A stretch of DNA of 7,811 bases from positions 1 through 7,811 of the forward strand of contig CAYGLV010000082.1 in assembly GCA_964351025.1 (NCBI GenBank), in the 5' to 3' direction. Positions 1 to 7,525 of this stretch are shown here, piece by piece (position 1 is the first letter of the stretch; each line of letters starts with the position of its first letter). This DNA comes from CAYGLV01 sp964351025 (GTDB lineage: Bacteria > Actinomycetota > Thermoleophilia > Gaiellales > Gaiellaceae). The translations under genes and the position numbers were made by a program. A model generated the notes under the pieces. That model did not search any database, had not been told where the DNA came from, and saw only the letters and a list, made by a program, of their open reading frames with translations.

Positions 1-1142
1 GCCTCGTTCGGGACGTAGTCGAGGTCGCACTCCGGATCGGGGTTCCGGTAGTTGATCGTCGGCGGCAGCACCTGATGGTGGAGAGCGCGCACGCTCATCA
101 TTGCCTCGATCGCGCCCGCCGCCCCGAAGCAGTGGCCCGTGACCGATTTCGTGGAGGACACCGCCAGGCCGTACGCGTGCTTGCCGAAGACCTGTTTGAT
201 CGCCCGCGTCTCGGCGAGATCGCCGAGCGGCGTCGAGGTGCCGTGCGCGTTGATGTACCCCACCCGCTCCGGCGCGATCTCCGCGCGCTCGAGCGCGCTC
301 CGCATCATCTCGGAGACGCCGACCGACTCGGGATCCGGCTGCGCCAGATGGTGCGCGTCGTTTGACGCGCCGTAGCCGAGCACCTCGGCGTAGACGGTCG
401 CGCCGCGCGCCCGCGCCGCCTCGAGATCCTCGAGCACGAGCACGCACGCACCCTCGCCGATCACGAAGCCGGCGCGTGTCGCGTCGAACGGCCGCAATGC
501 GAGCGCAGGGTCCTCCTCCTCGGCGGCGAGCCCCCGCATGGCGCAGAAGCCGGCGAGGATGAGCGGGTGGACGCAGGCCTCGGTGCCGCCGGCGAGGACG
601 ACATCGGCCGACCCGCGCCTGATCAACTCCGCCGCCTCGCCGATCGCGTGCGAGCCGGTCGCGCAGGCGGAGACGACCGCGTAGTTCGGGCCGCGCAGGC
701 CGAGCTCGATCGCGATCTGGCCCGACGCAGTGTCGACGAGCACGGCGGGGATGAAGAACGGCGAGACACGGTCCGGCCCGCGTTCGCGCAGGATCGTGTG
801 CTGCTCGGTGATCCCGATCAGGCCGCCGATCGCCGAGCCGACGACGATGCCGACGCGAGCGGGGTCGTACGCCTCGATGGCCGCATCGGCCCAGGCTTCC
901 TTTGCCGCTCCCACGGCAAGGAGGACGTTGCGGTCGAGCCGCCGCGCCTCCTTGACATCCACGAGACCCGAAGGATCGAACCCCTTCACCTCCGCCGCGA
1001 TCCGGACCGGAAAGCCGGCCGGGTTGAAGGCCGAGATCCAGTCCACGCCGCTGCGCCCGGCAAGCGCGGCGTCCCAGGTCGAGCGCGCGTCGAGGCCGAT
1101 CGGCGTGATCGCTCCCAGCCCGGTGACGGCAACGCGGCGCAT
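1..1142 (-). CDS. fabF: 3-oxoacyl-ACP synthase II (KAS II), 3' end cut by window edge
   Basis: This is the condensing enzyme of type II fatty-acid synthesis in the cytoplasm. It joins malonyl-ACP to a growing acyl-ACP and releases CO2. The frame opens with ATG at 1142-1140 and stays open to base 1, giving about 380 residues of a family usually about 410 long, so only the C-terminal tip is missing. The N-terminus reads MRRVAVTGLGAITPIG, the family's opening. The nucleophile Cys160 lies in SACATGSHAIGEA, His300 in NAHGTSTPLGD, Lys332 in STKS and His337 in GHCFGAAG. The spacing matches Cys163, His303, Lys335 and His340 of E. coli FabF with a constant offset of three. One small oddity is Cys-Phe after His337, where many homologues have Leu-Leu. 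It is transcribed divergently from the ligase. No acpP or other fab gene is in view, though they could lie beyond the left edge. Confidence 0.96.
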   Translation of the reverse strand, partial: MRRVAVTGLGAITPIGLDARSTWDAALAGRSGVDWISAFNPAGFPVRIAAEVKGFDPSGLVDVKEARRLDRNVLLAVGAAKEAWADAAIEAYDPARVGIVVGSAIGGLIGITEQHTILRERGPDRVSPFFIPAVLVDTASGQIAIELGLRGPNYAVVSACATGSHAIGEAAELIRRGSADVVLAGGTEACVHPLILAGFCAMRGLAAEEEDPALALRPFDATRAGFVIGEGACVLVLEDLEAARARGATVYAEVLGYGASNDAHHLAQPDPESVGVSEMMRSALERAEIAPERVGYINAHGTSTPLGDLAETRAIKQVFGKHAYGLAVSSTKSVTGHCFGAAGAIEAMMSVRALHHQVLPPTINYRNPDPECDLDYVPNE

Positions 1143-1148
1143 AGCGCC

Positions 1149-1154
1149 AGCTTA
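1149..1154 (-). promoter_or_regulatory. -10-like box of fabF (TAAGCT), possible leaderless start
   Basis: On the minus strand TAAGCT fits the TANNNT form of a sigma-70-type -10 element. It ends six bases before the fabF ATG. No Shine-Dalgarno sequence lies between them, so transcription would begin at or very near the ATG. No convincing -35 box is visible. The call is inference from the pattern. Confidence 0.4.
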
Positions 1155-1177
1155 GACCGACGCTCCTGGGCGGGGGT

Positions 1178-1183
1178 TACGCT
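1178..1183 (+). promoter_or_regulatory. -10-like box of the ligase gene (TACGCT)
   Basis: TACGCT ends nine bases before the ATG at 1193 inside the 50-bp divergent fabF/ligase spacer. A transcript would start about at the ATG. Only a weak CAGG (1185-1188) could act as a ribosome binding site. No clear -35 box is seen. Confidence 0.4.
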
Positions 1184-1192
1184 GCAGGCGCG

Positions 1193-2184
1193 ATGCCCGG
1201 CCCCAACGTTCCCTTCCCTCCGATGGAGGCGCAGCTCGTCGAGGAGCTGCCGGCGGACGACGGCTGGCAGTACGAGCCGAAGTGGGACGGCTTCCGCGGC
1301 GTGCTCGAAAACGACGGCGGCGAGCTCGCGCTCTGGAGCCGCAACGGGCGGCCGCTGCTGCGCTACTTCCCCGAGCTCGCACCGCTCGGCGAGGCGCTCC
1401 CGCCCCACTCCGCGCTCGACGGCGAGATCGTGATCGCGCGCGAGGGGAAGCTCGACTTCGACGCCATGCAGCTCCGCCTCCACCCGGCCGAGAGCCGGAT
1501 CCGCAAGCTCTCAGCCGAGATTCCGGCCGCGTTCGTCGCCTTCGACGTCCTGCTCTGGGAGGGGGAAGAGCTGTGGCGGCTGCCGCTTGCGGAGCGCCGG
1601 GGGGAGCTCGAGCGGCGCTGCGGCGCCTTCCGGCTCTCGCCCGCCACCCGCGATCGCGCGCAGGCGCAGACATGGCTCGCCCGGCTCGAGGCGGCAGGCC
1701 TCGACGGCGTGATCGCCAAGCGGCTCGACCGGCCGTATCTCCCCGGCTCCCGCGAGGCGGTCGCGAAGGTGAAGGCGCACAAGACCGCCGACTGCGCGAT
1801 CGTCGGCTACCGCACCGGGAAGGGCGGCGGCATCTCCACGCTGCTCCTCGGCCTCTACCGTGACGACGGCGCGCTCGACTTCGTCGGCCACTGCTCCGGC
1901 TTCCCGGCGGCCACCAGGCAGCAGCTCGCCGAGCTGCTGCCCGAGCTGCACGAGGAGGGGCACGTCAGCGACCGCCGCACCCCGGGCGGCCAGAGCCGGT
2001 GGTCGGCGGGCAAGGAGCTCGACTGGGTCCCCGTGCGCCCGGCCCTCGTCTGCGAGGTGCGCTACGACAAGCTGCAGGGCGACCGCTTCCGCCACGGGAC
2101 GCGCTTTCTTCGCTTCCGCACCGACAAGGAGCCCCGGCAGTGCACCTGGGAGCAGGTGATCCCGCCGCGCCGGCGGGACGACCC
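1193..2184 (+). CDS. ligC: ATP-dependent DNA ligase, LigC type, 3' end lost in assembly gap
   Basis: This enzyme seals DNA nicks through a lysyl-AMP intermediate. About 330 residues are readable before the Ns. Nucleotidyltransferase motif I is EPKWDGFR, with the AMP-accepting Lys30. It is followed by SRNGR (49-53), DGEIV (76-80), AFDVL (116-120), DGVIAK (171-176) and KVKAH (192-196). The C-terminal OB-fold part ends with motif-VI-like RFLRFRTDKEP (304-314). Overall it resembles mycobacterial LigC (Rv3731, about 358 residues), so probably fewer than about 30 residues are missing. It lacks fused polymerase and nuclease domains, unlike full LigD, at least upstream. The ATG at 1193 fits the family N-terminus and lies just after a TACGCT box. 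It converges on the primase-polymerase gene. Family assignment is strong. LigC versus the ligase part of a split LigD is less certain. Confidence 0.93.
2161..2177. repeat. Perfect all-GC hairpin at the gap edge
   Basis: CCCGCCG (2161-2167) and CGGCGGG (2171-2177) are perfect inverted repeats around a three-base loop. They lie in the last readable codons of the ligase, eight bases before the Ns. There is no T tract after it in the readable sequence. It might help explain the assembly break or belong to a terminator region between convergent genes, but neither is shown. Confidence 0.5.
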
Positions 2185-2284
2185 NNNNNNNNNNNNNNNN
2201 NNNNNNNNNNNNNNNNNNNNNNNNNNNNNNNNNNNNNNNNNNNNNNNNNNNNNNNNNNNNNNNNNNNNNNNNNNNNNNNNNNNN
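2185..2284. other. Assembly gap of 100 Ns
   Basis: Exactly 100 Ns, the conventional length for a scaffold gap of unknown size. It removes the 3' ends of both the ligase and the primase-polymerase genes and anything between them. The real distance may be shorter or much longer than 100 bases. Reading frames that appear to continue through the Ns are artefacts. Confidence 0.99.
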
Positions 2285-3155
2285 AGGAAAAGCGCGAGCT
2301 GAGGCTCGCCTTCCGCCGCCACATCCCGTCGGTCAGGTCGCCGACCTCGGCCACTCGCTGCCGCATCGTGGCCAGTGTGAAGTCGCCGGGATCGCAGCGG
2401 GCCACCTCGTCCCACCGGAGCGGCGCCGAGGCCCGCGCGTCCGGGGTCGGGCGGATCGAGTAGGCGCAGGCGATCGTCCGGTCGCGCGCGTTCTGCCCGT
2501 AGTCCACGAACACGCCGTCGCGATCCGCCACCTTCCAGGTCGTCGTGGCGAGCTGCGGGACACGTCGCTCGACCTCCTGCGCCACGGCCTTCGCAAAGCG
2601 CCGCACGTCCGCGAACTCGAGCTCCGGCCTGATGGGAGCCAGGATGTGGAGCCCGGTGGCCCCTGAGGTCTTCGGGTAGCTCGCCAGCCGGAGCTCGTCC
2701 AGCACGTCCCTGACGACGAGCGCGATCTCGCGCACGTGCTCCCACGGGTCGTCCGGACCAGGATCGAGGTCGATCAGCAGGTAGTCCGGCCGCTCCAGGT
2801 GCTCGAGCCGCGACGGCCACGTGTTGAGGTCGATGCAGCCCAGGTTGACGATCCAGGCGAGCGCGGCCGCATTGCTCACCACCGGAAAGTCGGCATGCCG
2901 CCCGCTGGGGAAATTCACCGGCGCAACGTCGAGGTACTCGGGATAGGGCCGCGGGATCCGCTTCTGGTAGAAGAACTCGCCCTCGGCCCCGTTCGGATAG
3001 CGCTTCAGCAGCATGGGCCGCCGCTCGACATGGCCGAGCACGCACGGCGCGAGGTCGAGGTAGTAGGCGAGCAGGTCGCCCTTCGTCAGGCCGAACCGGG
3101 GGAAGAACACCTTGTCCGGGTTGGAGAACGGAACCTCGAAACGGCCGACCTGCAC
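2285..3155 (-). CDS. LigD-type primase-polymerase (PolDom / Prim-PolC-like), 3' end lost in gap
   Basis: This is an archaeo-eukaryotic primase superfamily polymerase that fills short gaps in DNA, often with ribonucleotides, before ligation. The 290 readable residues cover nearly the whole domain. Key parts are SNPDKVFFP near the N-terminus, LLKRYPNG (49-56), the metal-binding pair Asp129 and Asp131 in LIDLDPGPDD, TSGATGLHI with His170, and the third acidic residue Asp218 in VFVDYGQNARDR. The only usable start in this frame is GTG at 3155-3153; an in-frame TAA lies 27 bases upstream. No Shine-Dalgarno sequence is clear. It is not fused to a ligase at its N-terminus. Its C-terminus is unknown because of the gap. 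In mycobacteria Prim-PolC (Rv3730c) neighbours LigC, and both are reported to act in base-excision repair. A split non-homologous end-joining role is the alternative, but no Ku gene is in view. Confidence 0.92.
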
Positions 3156-3183
3156 GCTGCGAAGTTCGGCGGCGGGCGTGTGT

Positions 3184-3189
3184 TACCCT
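3184..3189 (+). promoter_or_regulatory. -10-like box of the ABC importer operon (TACCCT)
   Basis: TACCCT has the TANNNT form and lies 35 bases before the ATG at 3225. This leaves room for a short leader that carries a good ribosome binding site. No -35 box is recognisable. It sits in the 69-bp spacer from the divergent primase-polymerase start. Confidence 0.35.
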
Positions 3190-3210
3190 CGCGCCGCCGG
3201 GTCCCGATCG

Positions 3211-3216
3211 AAGGAG
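3211..3216 (+). promoter_or_regulatory. Strong ribosome binding site (AAGGAG) deciding the start at 3225
   Basis: AAGGAG lies eight bases before the ATG at 3225. It fixes the start of the substrate-binding protein, although the frame is open further upstream through antisense sequence of the polymerase gene. Confidence 0.85.
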
Positions 3217-3224
3217 CTGCCACG

Positions 3225-4100
3225 ATGCGTACGGTCTCACTCGCCTTTACCGCCTTCGCGACCGCTCTCGCGCTGACTGCGAGCGCGAGCGGCAGTGCCT
3301 CCTCCTCGGCCCTCACGGGCGCCTGCGCGAAGAGCAAGCTCGCTCTCCAGACGTCCGGGGTGCTGACGATCGGCACCGACAACCCGGCGTACCCGCCGTG
3401 GTTCGACGGCGGTGAGACGAAGGGCGCCAAGTGGAAGATCAACGACCCGGCGAAGGGCAAGGGCTTCGAGTCGGCGGTCGCCTACGCCGTGGCGAAGCAG
3501 CTCGGCTTCACGCGCGCCCAGGTGCAGTGGGTCGTCGTGCCGTTCAACAACTCGTTCAAGCCCGGCAAGAAGAGCTTCGACTTCTTCGTCAACCAGGTCT
3601 CGTACCTGCCCGAGCGCGCAAAGAACGTGGACTTCAGCTCCTCGTACTACAACGTCAACCAGGCGATCGTCGCGGTCAAGGGCAAGCCGGCCGCGAGCGC
3701 GAAGTCGGTCGCCGCGGTGAAGAAGTTCAAGCTCGGCGCGCAGATCGGCACGACGAGCTACCAGTACATCGTCAAGAACATCAAGCCCTCGAGCTCGCCG
3801 AGCGTCTACGACTCGAACAACGACGCGGTCACCGCGCTCAAGAACGGCCAGATCGACGGGCTCGTCGTCGACCTGCCGACCGCCTTCTACGTCACCGCCG
3901 TCCAGGTCGAGAACGGCGTCATCGTCGGCCAGTTCGCGTCCGTCGGAGGCCAGGAGCGGTTCGGGCTTGTCCTCGGCAAGGGCAGCCGACTGACGGTGTG
4001 CGTGAACAAGGCGCTCACCGCGCTCAAGGCCAACGGCACGCTCAAGCGCCTGCAGCAGCAGTGGCTGTCGAAGGCCACGGGCGCGCCCGTCCTGAAGTAG
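3225..4100 (+). CDS. Amino-acid ABC transporter substrate-binding protein (SBP family 3)
   Basis: This secreted receptor captures its ligand outside the membrane and delivers it to the permease encoded next. It has 291 residues. Residues 1-25 form a Sec-type signal peptide with one Arg, a hydrophobic core and candidate cleavage after ASA or GSA. Cys34 sits in LTGAC, a poor lipobox with Thr at -3, so lipid anchoring is uncertain. The mature protein starts its first lobe at VLTIGTDNPAYPPWF (46-60), typical of family 3. By position, Arg131 (in LPERAKN) and Asp216 (in VVDLPTA) correspond to the Arg and Asp that hold the alpha-carboxylate and alpha-amino groups in glutamine-binding proteins, which supports an amino-acid ligand. 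Cys34 and Cys259 are the only cysteines and could form a disulfide if Cys34 is not lipidated. The C-terminus NGTLKRLQQQW is also typical. The exact substrate cannot be read. TAG stop at 4098-4100; the permease frame follows within a few bases. Confidence 0.92.
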   Translation: MRTVSLAFTAFATALALTASASGSASSSALTGACAKSKLALQTSGVLTIGTDNPAYPPWFDGGETKGAKWKINDPAKGKGFESAVAYAVAKQLGFTRAQVQWVVVPFNNSFKPGKKSFDFFVNQVSYLPERAKNVDFSSSYYNVNQAIVAVKGKPAASAKSVAAVKKFKLGAQIGTTSYQYIVKNIKPSSSPSVYDSNNDAVTALKNGQIDGLVVDLPTAFYVTAVQVENGVIVGQFASVGGQERFGLVLGKGSRLTVCVNKALTALKANGTLKRLQQQWLSKATGAPVLK

Positions 4101-4104
4101 CCCG

Positions 4105-4946
4105 CTGGACGGGAACCGCGGCTCGAGGATTCTCGGCGGCCTGAACTCCGGCGGCTCCGGCCGCCGGGGCGTCGCCGTCGCGGTCGCCAGCACGATCGTC
4201 TTCTTCGCGATCATCGTCGTCGCGATCGTCAACTCGCCCGGCTGGCCGGAGGCCAAGCGGGCGTTCTTCGACTGGAGCGAGTTCCGCGACTCACTGCCCG
4301 AGATCGCATCGGCGTTCCAGACGAATGTGAAGATCTTCCTGATCGCCGAGGCCTTCATCCTCGTCTTCGCGCTCTTTCTCGCCGTCCTGCGCAGCCTCCC
4401 CGGCCCCGTCTTCTTTCCGCTGCGCGCGCTCGCGATCGTCTACGCGGACCTCTTCCGCGGGATCCCGACGATTCTCGTCATCTACATCCTCGGCTTCGGC
4501 GCGCCGGCGCTCGGGCTCGCCGGCATGCCGACCTCGACGATCTTCTGGGGGATCGTCTCGCTCGTGCTCGTCTACTCCGCCTACGTCTCGGAGGTGTACC
4601 GGGCCGGGATCGAGTCCGTTCACCCGAGCCAGGAGGCCGCGGCTCGCTCGCTCGGCCTCACGCGCGGCCAGACCCTGCAGTTCGTGATCCTACCGCAGGC
4701 TGTCCGGCGCGTGATCCCGCCGCTCCTGAACGACTTCATCGGGCTGCAGAAGGACTCGGCGCTCGTCGCGCTGCTCGGCACCGTCGAGGCCTTCCGCCAG
4801 TCGCAGATCAACGTCGCGGCGACCTTCAACTACACGCCGTACCTCGCGACGGCGCTGCTCTTCGTCGCGATCACGATCCCGCTCGCCCGCTTCACCGACT
4901 GGCTCGTCGCGCGCGACCGGCGCCGCCAGCTCGCCGGGAGGGCGGC

Positions 4947-4950
<4 letters not shown>
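4105..4950 (+). CDS. Amino-acid ABC transporter permease (HisM/GlnP family), probable CTG start
   Basis: This is the membrane subunit that forms the import channel, presumably as a homodimer because only one permease gene is present. Protein-like sequence in this frame extends well upstream of the first conventional start, GTG at 4327. Between the in-frame TGA at 4093 and 4327 there is no ATG, GTG or TTG. CTG at 4105, four bases after the SBP stop, gives 281 residues and a plausible N-terminus. CTG at 4141 is the alternative. The extension supplies a first membrane segment (about residues 22-42) and a periplasmic stretch with FFDWSEFRDSLPEI that matches the family layout. Further segments follow, then the EAA loop (EAAARSLGLTRGQTLQ, starting about residue 177, with ILPQAVRR after it) that docks on the ATPase. 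A sequencing error at the start codon is possible. The 3' end overlaps the ATPase start by four bases (GTGA). Confidence 0.85.
4936..4942 (+). promoter_or_regulatory. Ribosome binding site (GGGAGGG) for the ATPase GTG start
   Basis: A strong purine-rich Shine-Dalgarno sequence inside the permease 3' end, four bases before GTG at 4947. It supports this GTG and translational coupling through the GTGA overlap. Confidence 0.75.
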
Positions 4951-5711
<761 letters not shown>

Positions 5712-5721
5712 GCCCTCGATG

Positions 5722-5727
5722 TAGAGT
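5722..5727 (+). promoter_or_regulatory. -10-like box of the secreted-protein gene (TAGAGT)
   Basis: TAGAGT lies in the 24-bp spacer after the ATPase stop and ends eight bases before the ATG at 5736. There is no Shine-Dalgarno sequence between them, so a leaderless transcript is plausible. Read-through from the importer operon is the alternative source of transcription. Confidence 0.4.
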
Positions 5728-5735
5728 CCCCGCCG

Positions 5736-7067
5736 ATGCGGAGGCTCCTCCTGTTCGGTCTCGCGCTCGTGGCTTTCGGAGCCTCCGCCGTTCCTGCGCA
5801 CGCCGCCACGGGGTGCCGCGCCTCCGCGCAGCCACGGTTCGACATCGCCGCCGCCGCGGCGGTGCCGGCCGTCGTGGGCAAGAAGGCGCCGCCGCTCGGC
5901 CGCGCCGGAGCGCAGAAGCTCGCCCGCGAGCTCAGCGCACGTGGCAACATCTGCGGCGCGCGCGCCTCGGCTCGCGTCGAGAGGGCCGCACGCGCGATCG
6001 AAGCGGCCGCGGCCCGCGGCGACCGTGCGACCGCGAAACGGCTCGTCCGCTCACTGCTCGCCTCGCTCAAGCGCCGCTCTCCCGCCGTCCACCGAGCCCC
6101 TGCAGTTGCGCTCGCAGCGTGCCCGATCGACGACAAGGCCAAGGTCGATGTCAAGGACTCCGGTGCCGGGGACAGCCTCCGTGCCGCCGCCGCGGCCGAG
6201 AAGGCCGGCGACGCGGCCGGTGCGGCGCAGGCGCTGGACGGTGCGCGCGCCGCCTACGGGAAGTGGGCCGGCGAGGCCGGCTCGACCCCCGGTGACTTCG
6301 CCTCGGTGGCCAAGGGCGCGCAGCAGCTCGGCCTGGACGGTCTGTCAGAAGAGATGCTCGACAAGGGCCGCAAGGCGGCCGAGGCCAACGTCGAGAAGGC
6401 GAAGAAGTTCGACCGCTGCACGGCGACGGTCAAGACCATGGGCTGCCAGCTCCGGGCCACGGCGGTCGCCCAGCTCTTCGGAGGCGAGGGCACTTCGCAC
6501 GCCGATCTCGACGCGACCTCGCAGGCGATCGAGGACCGGCTCCAGGGCAAGCTCCCCGACGGCTGCGAGGAGTGGAACTTCGAGATGACGTGGACGACCC
6601 AGCTCGAGGGTGGTGACACGTGGACGATGCGCTGGGGCCCCGGGAGGTTCCGGGTCAGCCGCCTCGGTGGCGTGATCGACGGCAGCCAGGCCGCCGGCTA
6701 CGGCCCGGGCTGGGGTGGGATCATCGGCAACGCGACCGGAAGATGCACGGAGACGACCGATGCGGGGAAGATCGACCACGGACCCGCGAGCTTCACGGGC
6801 GGCGCGTTCCGCTACTCGATCGGCGGCTCGGTGTCCGAGACGGGCATGGTCGTCGAAGTGGCGAGCGAAGACGCGCACGTGAGCGTCAACGCGCCCGCGG
6901 CGGAGGCCTGCCAGCTGCTCGCCGGGCTGGCCGACTACTTCATCGACGCGTTCGTCAAGGGCCCGTTCCCGATCGAGTTCGAGCTCGGCCTGGACGACCG
7001 TTCGGCGCGGTTCGCGTTCTCGGACGGCGAGAGTTCGTTCGAGGCGACGATCCGCCGCGTCAAGTAG
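5736..7067 (+). CDS. Secreted protein of unknown function with eight cysteines
   Basis: I do not recognise a family. The 443-residue product begins with a clear Sec signal peptide: MRR, a hydrophobic stretch, then a likely cut after VPAHA at residue 23. Mature residues about 36-130 are Ala- and Arg-rich and look helical, including a run of alternating Ala and charged residues at 80-113. Residues about 145-225 are again helical and Ala-rich (AAAAEKAGDAAGAAQAL), loosely like TPR-type helical pairs. From about 278 the character changes to beta-rich sequence with aromatic residues (WNFEMTWTTQL, WTMRWGPGRF) and Gly-rich turns, ending in FAFSDGESSFEATIRR. Eight cysteines (27, 73, 129, 228, 237, 277, 337, 392), all in the mature part, suggest disulfides outside the membrane. 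There is no lipobox, membrane anchor or sortase signal. No catalytic motif stands out. It follows the importer operon by 24 bases, but nothing in the sequence links the two functionally. Confidence 0.85.
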   Translation: MRRLLLFGLALVAFGASAVPAHAATGCRASAQPRFDIAAAAAVPAVVGKKAPPLGRAGAQKLARELSARGNICGARASARVERAARAIEAAAARGDRATAKRLVRSLLASLKRRSPAVHRAPAVALAACPIDDKAKVDVKDSGAGDSLRAAAAAEKAGDAAGAAQALDGARAAYGKWAGEAGSTPGDFASVAKGAQQLGLDGLSEEMLDKGRKAAEANVEKAKKFDRCTATVKTMGCQLRATAVAQLFGGEGTSHADLDATSQAIEDRLQGKLPDGCEEWNFEMTWTTQLEGGDTWTMRWGPGRFRVSRLGGVIDGSQAAGYGPGWGGIIGNATGRCTETTDAGKIDHGPASFTGGAFRYSIGGSVSETGMVVEVASEDAHVSVNAPAAEACQLLAGLADYFIDAFVKGPFPIEFELGLDDRSARFAFSDGESSFEATIRRVK

Positions 7068-7073
7068 TCGCGG

Positions 7074-7079
7074 TACGCT
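7074..7079 (+). promoter_or_regulatory. -10-like box of the GroES-family gene (TACGCT)
   Basis: TACGCT occupies the 19-bp spacer after the secreted-protein stop and ends seven bases before the ATG at 7087. The same hexamer precedes the ligase gene. No Shine-Dalgarno sequence is present. No CIRCE-like inverted repeat, the usual HrcA operator of groES, is visible upstream. Confidence 0.4.
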
Positions 7080-7086
7080 TCGCGGG

Positions 7087-7377
7087 ATGCTCCAGGACCC
7101 GCAGCGCATAGACCTCTCGCTCGAGCCACTCGACGACTACGTCGTGATCCACCCGTCCGACGAGGAGACCGAGACGCGCGCGGGCCTGATCATCCCCGCC
7201 TCGGCCGACACAGGCTGCCGGACGGGCATCGTCACAGCCGCGGGTCCCGAAGCGACGGGGCTCGGGCCGGGAGACAAGGTGCTCTTCCCGAAGGACGCGG
7301 GGTTCGCCGTCCACCTCGCAGGCGCCGAGGTAAAGGTGCTACGCCGCAGCGAGCTGATCGCCCGAGTGCACGACTAG
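7087..7377 (+). CDS. GroES/Cpn10-family co-chaperonin-like protein with short roof loop
   Basis: GroES forms a heptameric lid on GroEL. The 96-residue product follows the Cpn10 order. The first strand is LEPLDDYVVIHP (12-23). A mobile-loop-like stretch follows at about 25-42, with hydrophobic Leu34-Ile35-Ile36 where GroES has the Ile-Val-Leu that contacts GroEL. Then come GIVTAAGP (47-54), GDKVLFPKDAG (62-72) and the C-terminal strand EVKVLRRSELIARV (81-94). Two features differ from standard GroES. There are about ten extra residues at the N-terminus. The loop between AAG and GDKVLF has only about eight residues, against about 17 in E. coli GroES, so the roof hairpin is largely missing. No groEL lies nearby. 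It may be a second, specialised Cpn10 or a lineage-typical short form. The ATG at 7087 is supported by the fold, not by a ribosome binding site. Confidence 0.82.
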   Translation: MLQDPQRIDLSLEPLDDYVVIHPSDEETETRAGLIIPASADTGCRTGIVTAAGPEATGLGPGDKVLFPKDAGFAVHLAGAEVKVLRRSELIARVHD

Positions 7378-7387
7378 CTTCGGCCGG

Positions 7388-7448
7388 CCCCGGAAAAGCG
7401 GAGCGCCCGCCCCCTTGTGCCGCAGAGACGGGCGCCGCAGTGCCGGGG
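7388..7448. repeat. Nested inverted repeats after the GroES-family gene, possible terminator
   Basis: CCCCGG (7388-7393) pairs with CCGGGG (7443-7448). Inside it GCGCCCG (7403-7409) pairs with CGGGCGC (7429-7435). The structure starts 11 bases after the stop codon. No T tract follows, so a classical intrinsic terminator is not supported, though high-GC actinobacteria often use stems without a T tract. Confidence 0.45.
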
Positions 7449-7525
7449 TCTGAGGGGGAGAACCGGCTCCGTCACTTTCCCACGAGGGCCCCAGGACGTC
7501 ATGCCTCCGAAGGGTGATTCTCAGC

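Noticed and set aside
567..1433. 288-residue plus-strand open frame
   Set aside because: It runs antisense through fabF and then out of frame into the ligase gene, and its composition is that of a shadow frame.
2185..2302. Continuation of the ligase frame through the Ns to a TGA at 2302
   Set aside because: The gap length is arbitrary, so no frame can be carried across it. The bases after it belong to the opposite-strand polymerase gene.
2736..3224. Upstream extension of the substrate-binding protein frame to 2736
   Set aside because: This part is antisense to the primase-polymerase gene, and the AAGGAG site plus the signal peptide fix the start at 3225.
3237..4358. 373-residue minus-strand open frame across the substrate-binding protein gene
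   Set aside because: It is rich in Arg, Glu, Asp and Leu without any domain, as expected for the antisense of a high-GC gene with strong plus-strand family motifs.
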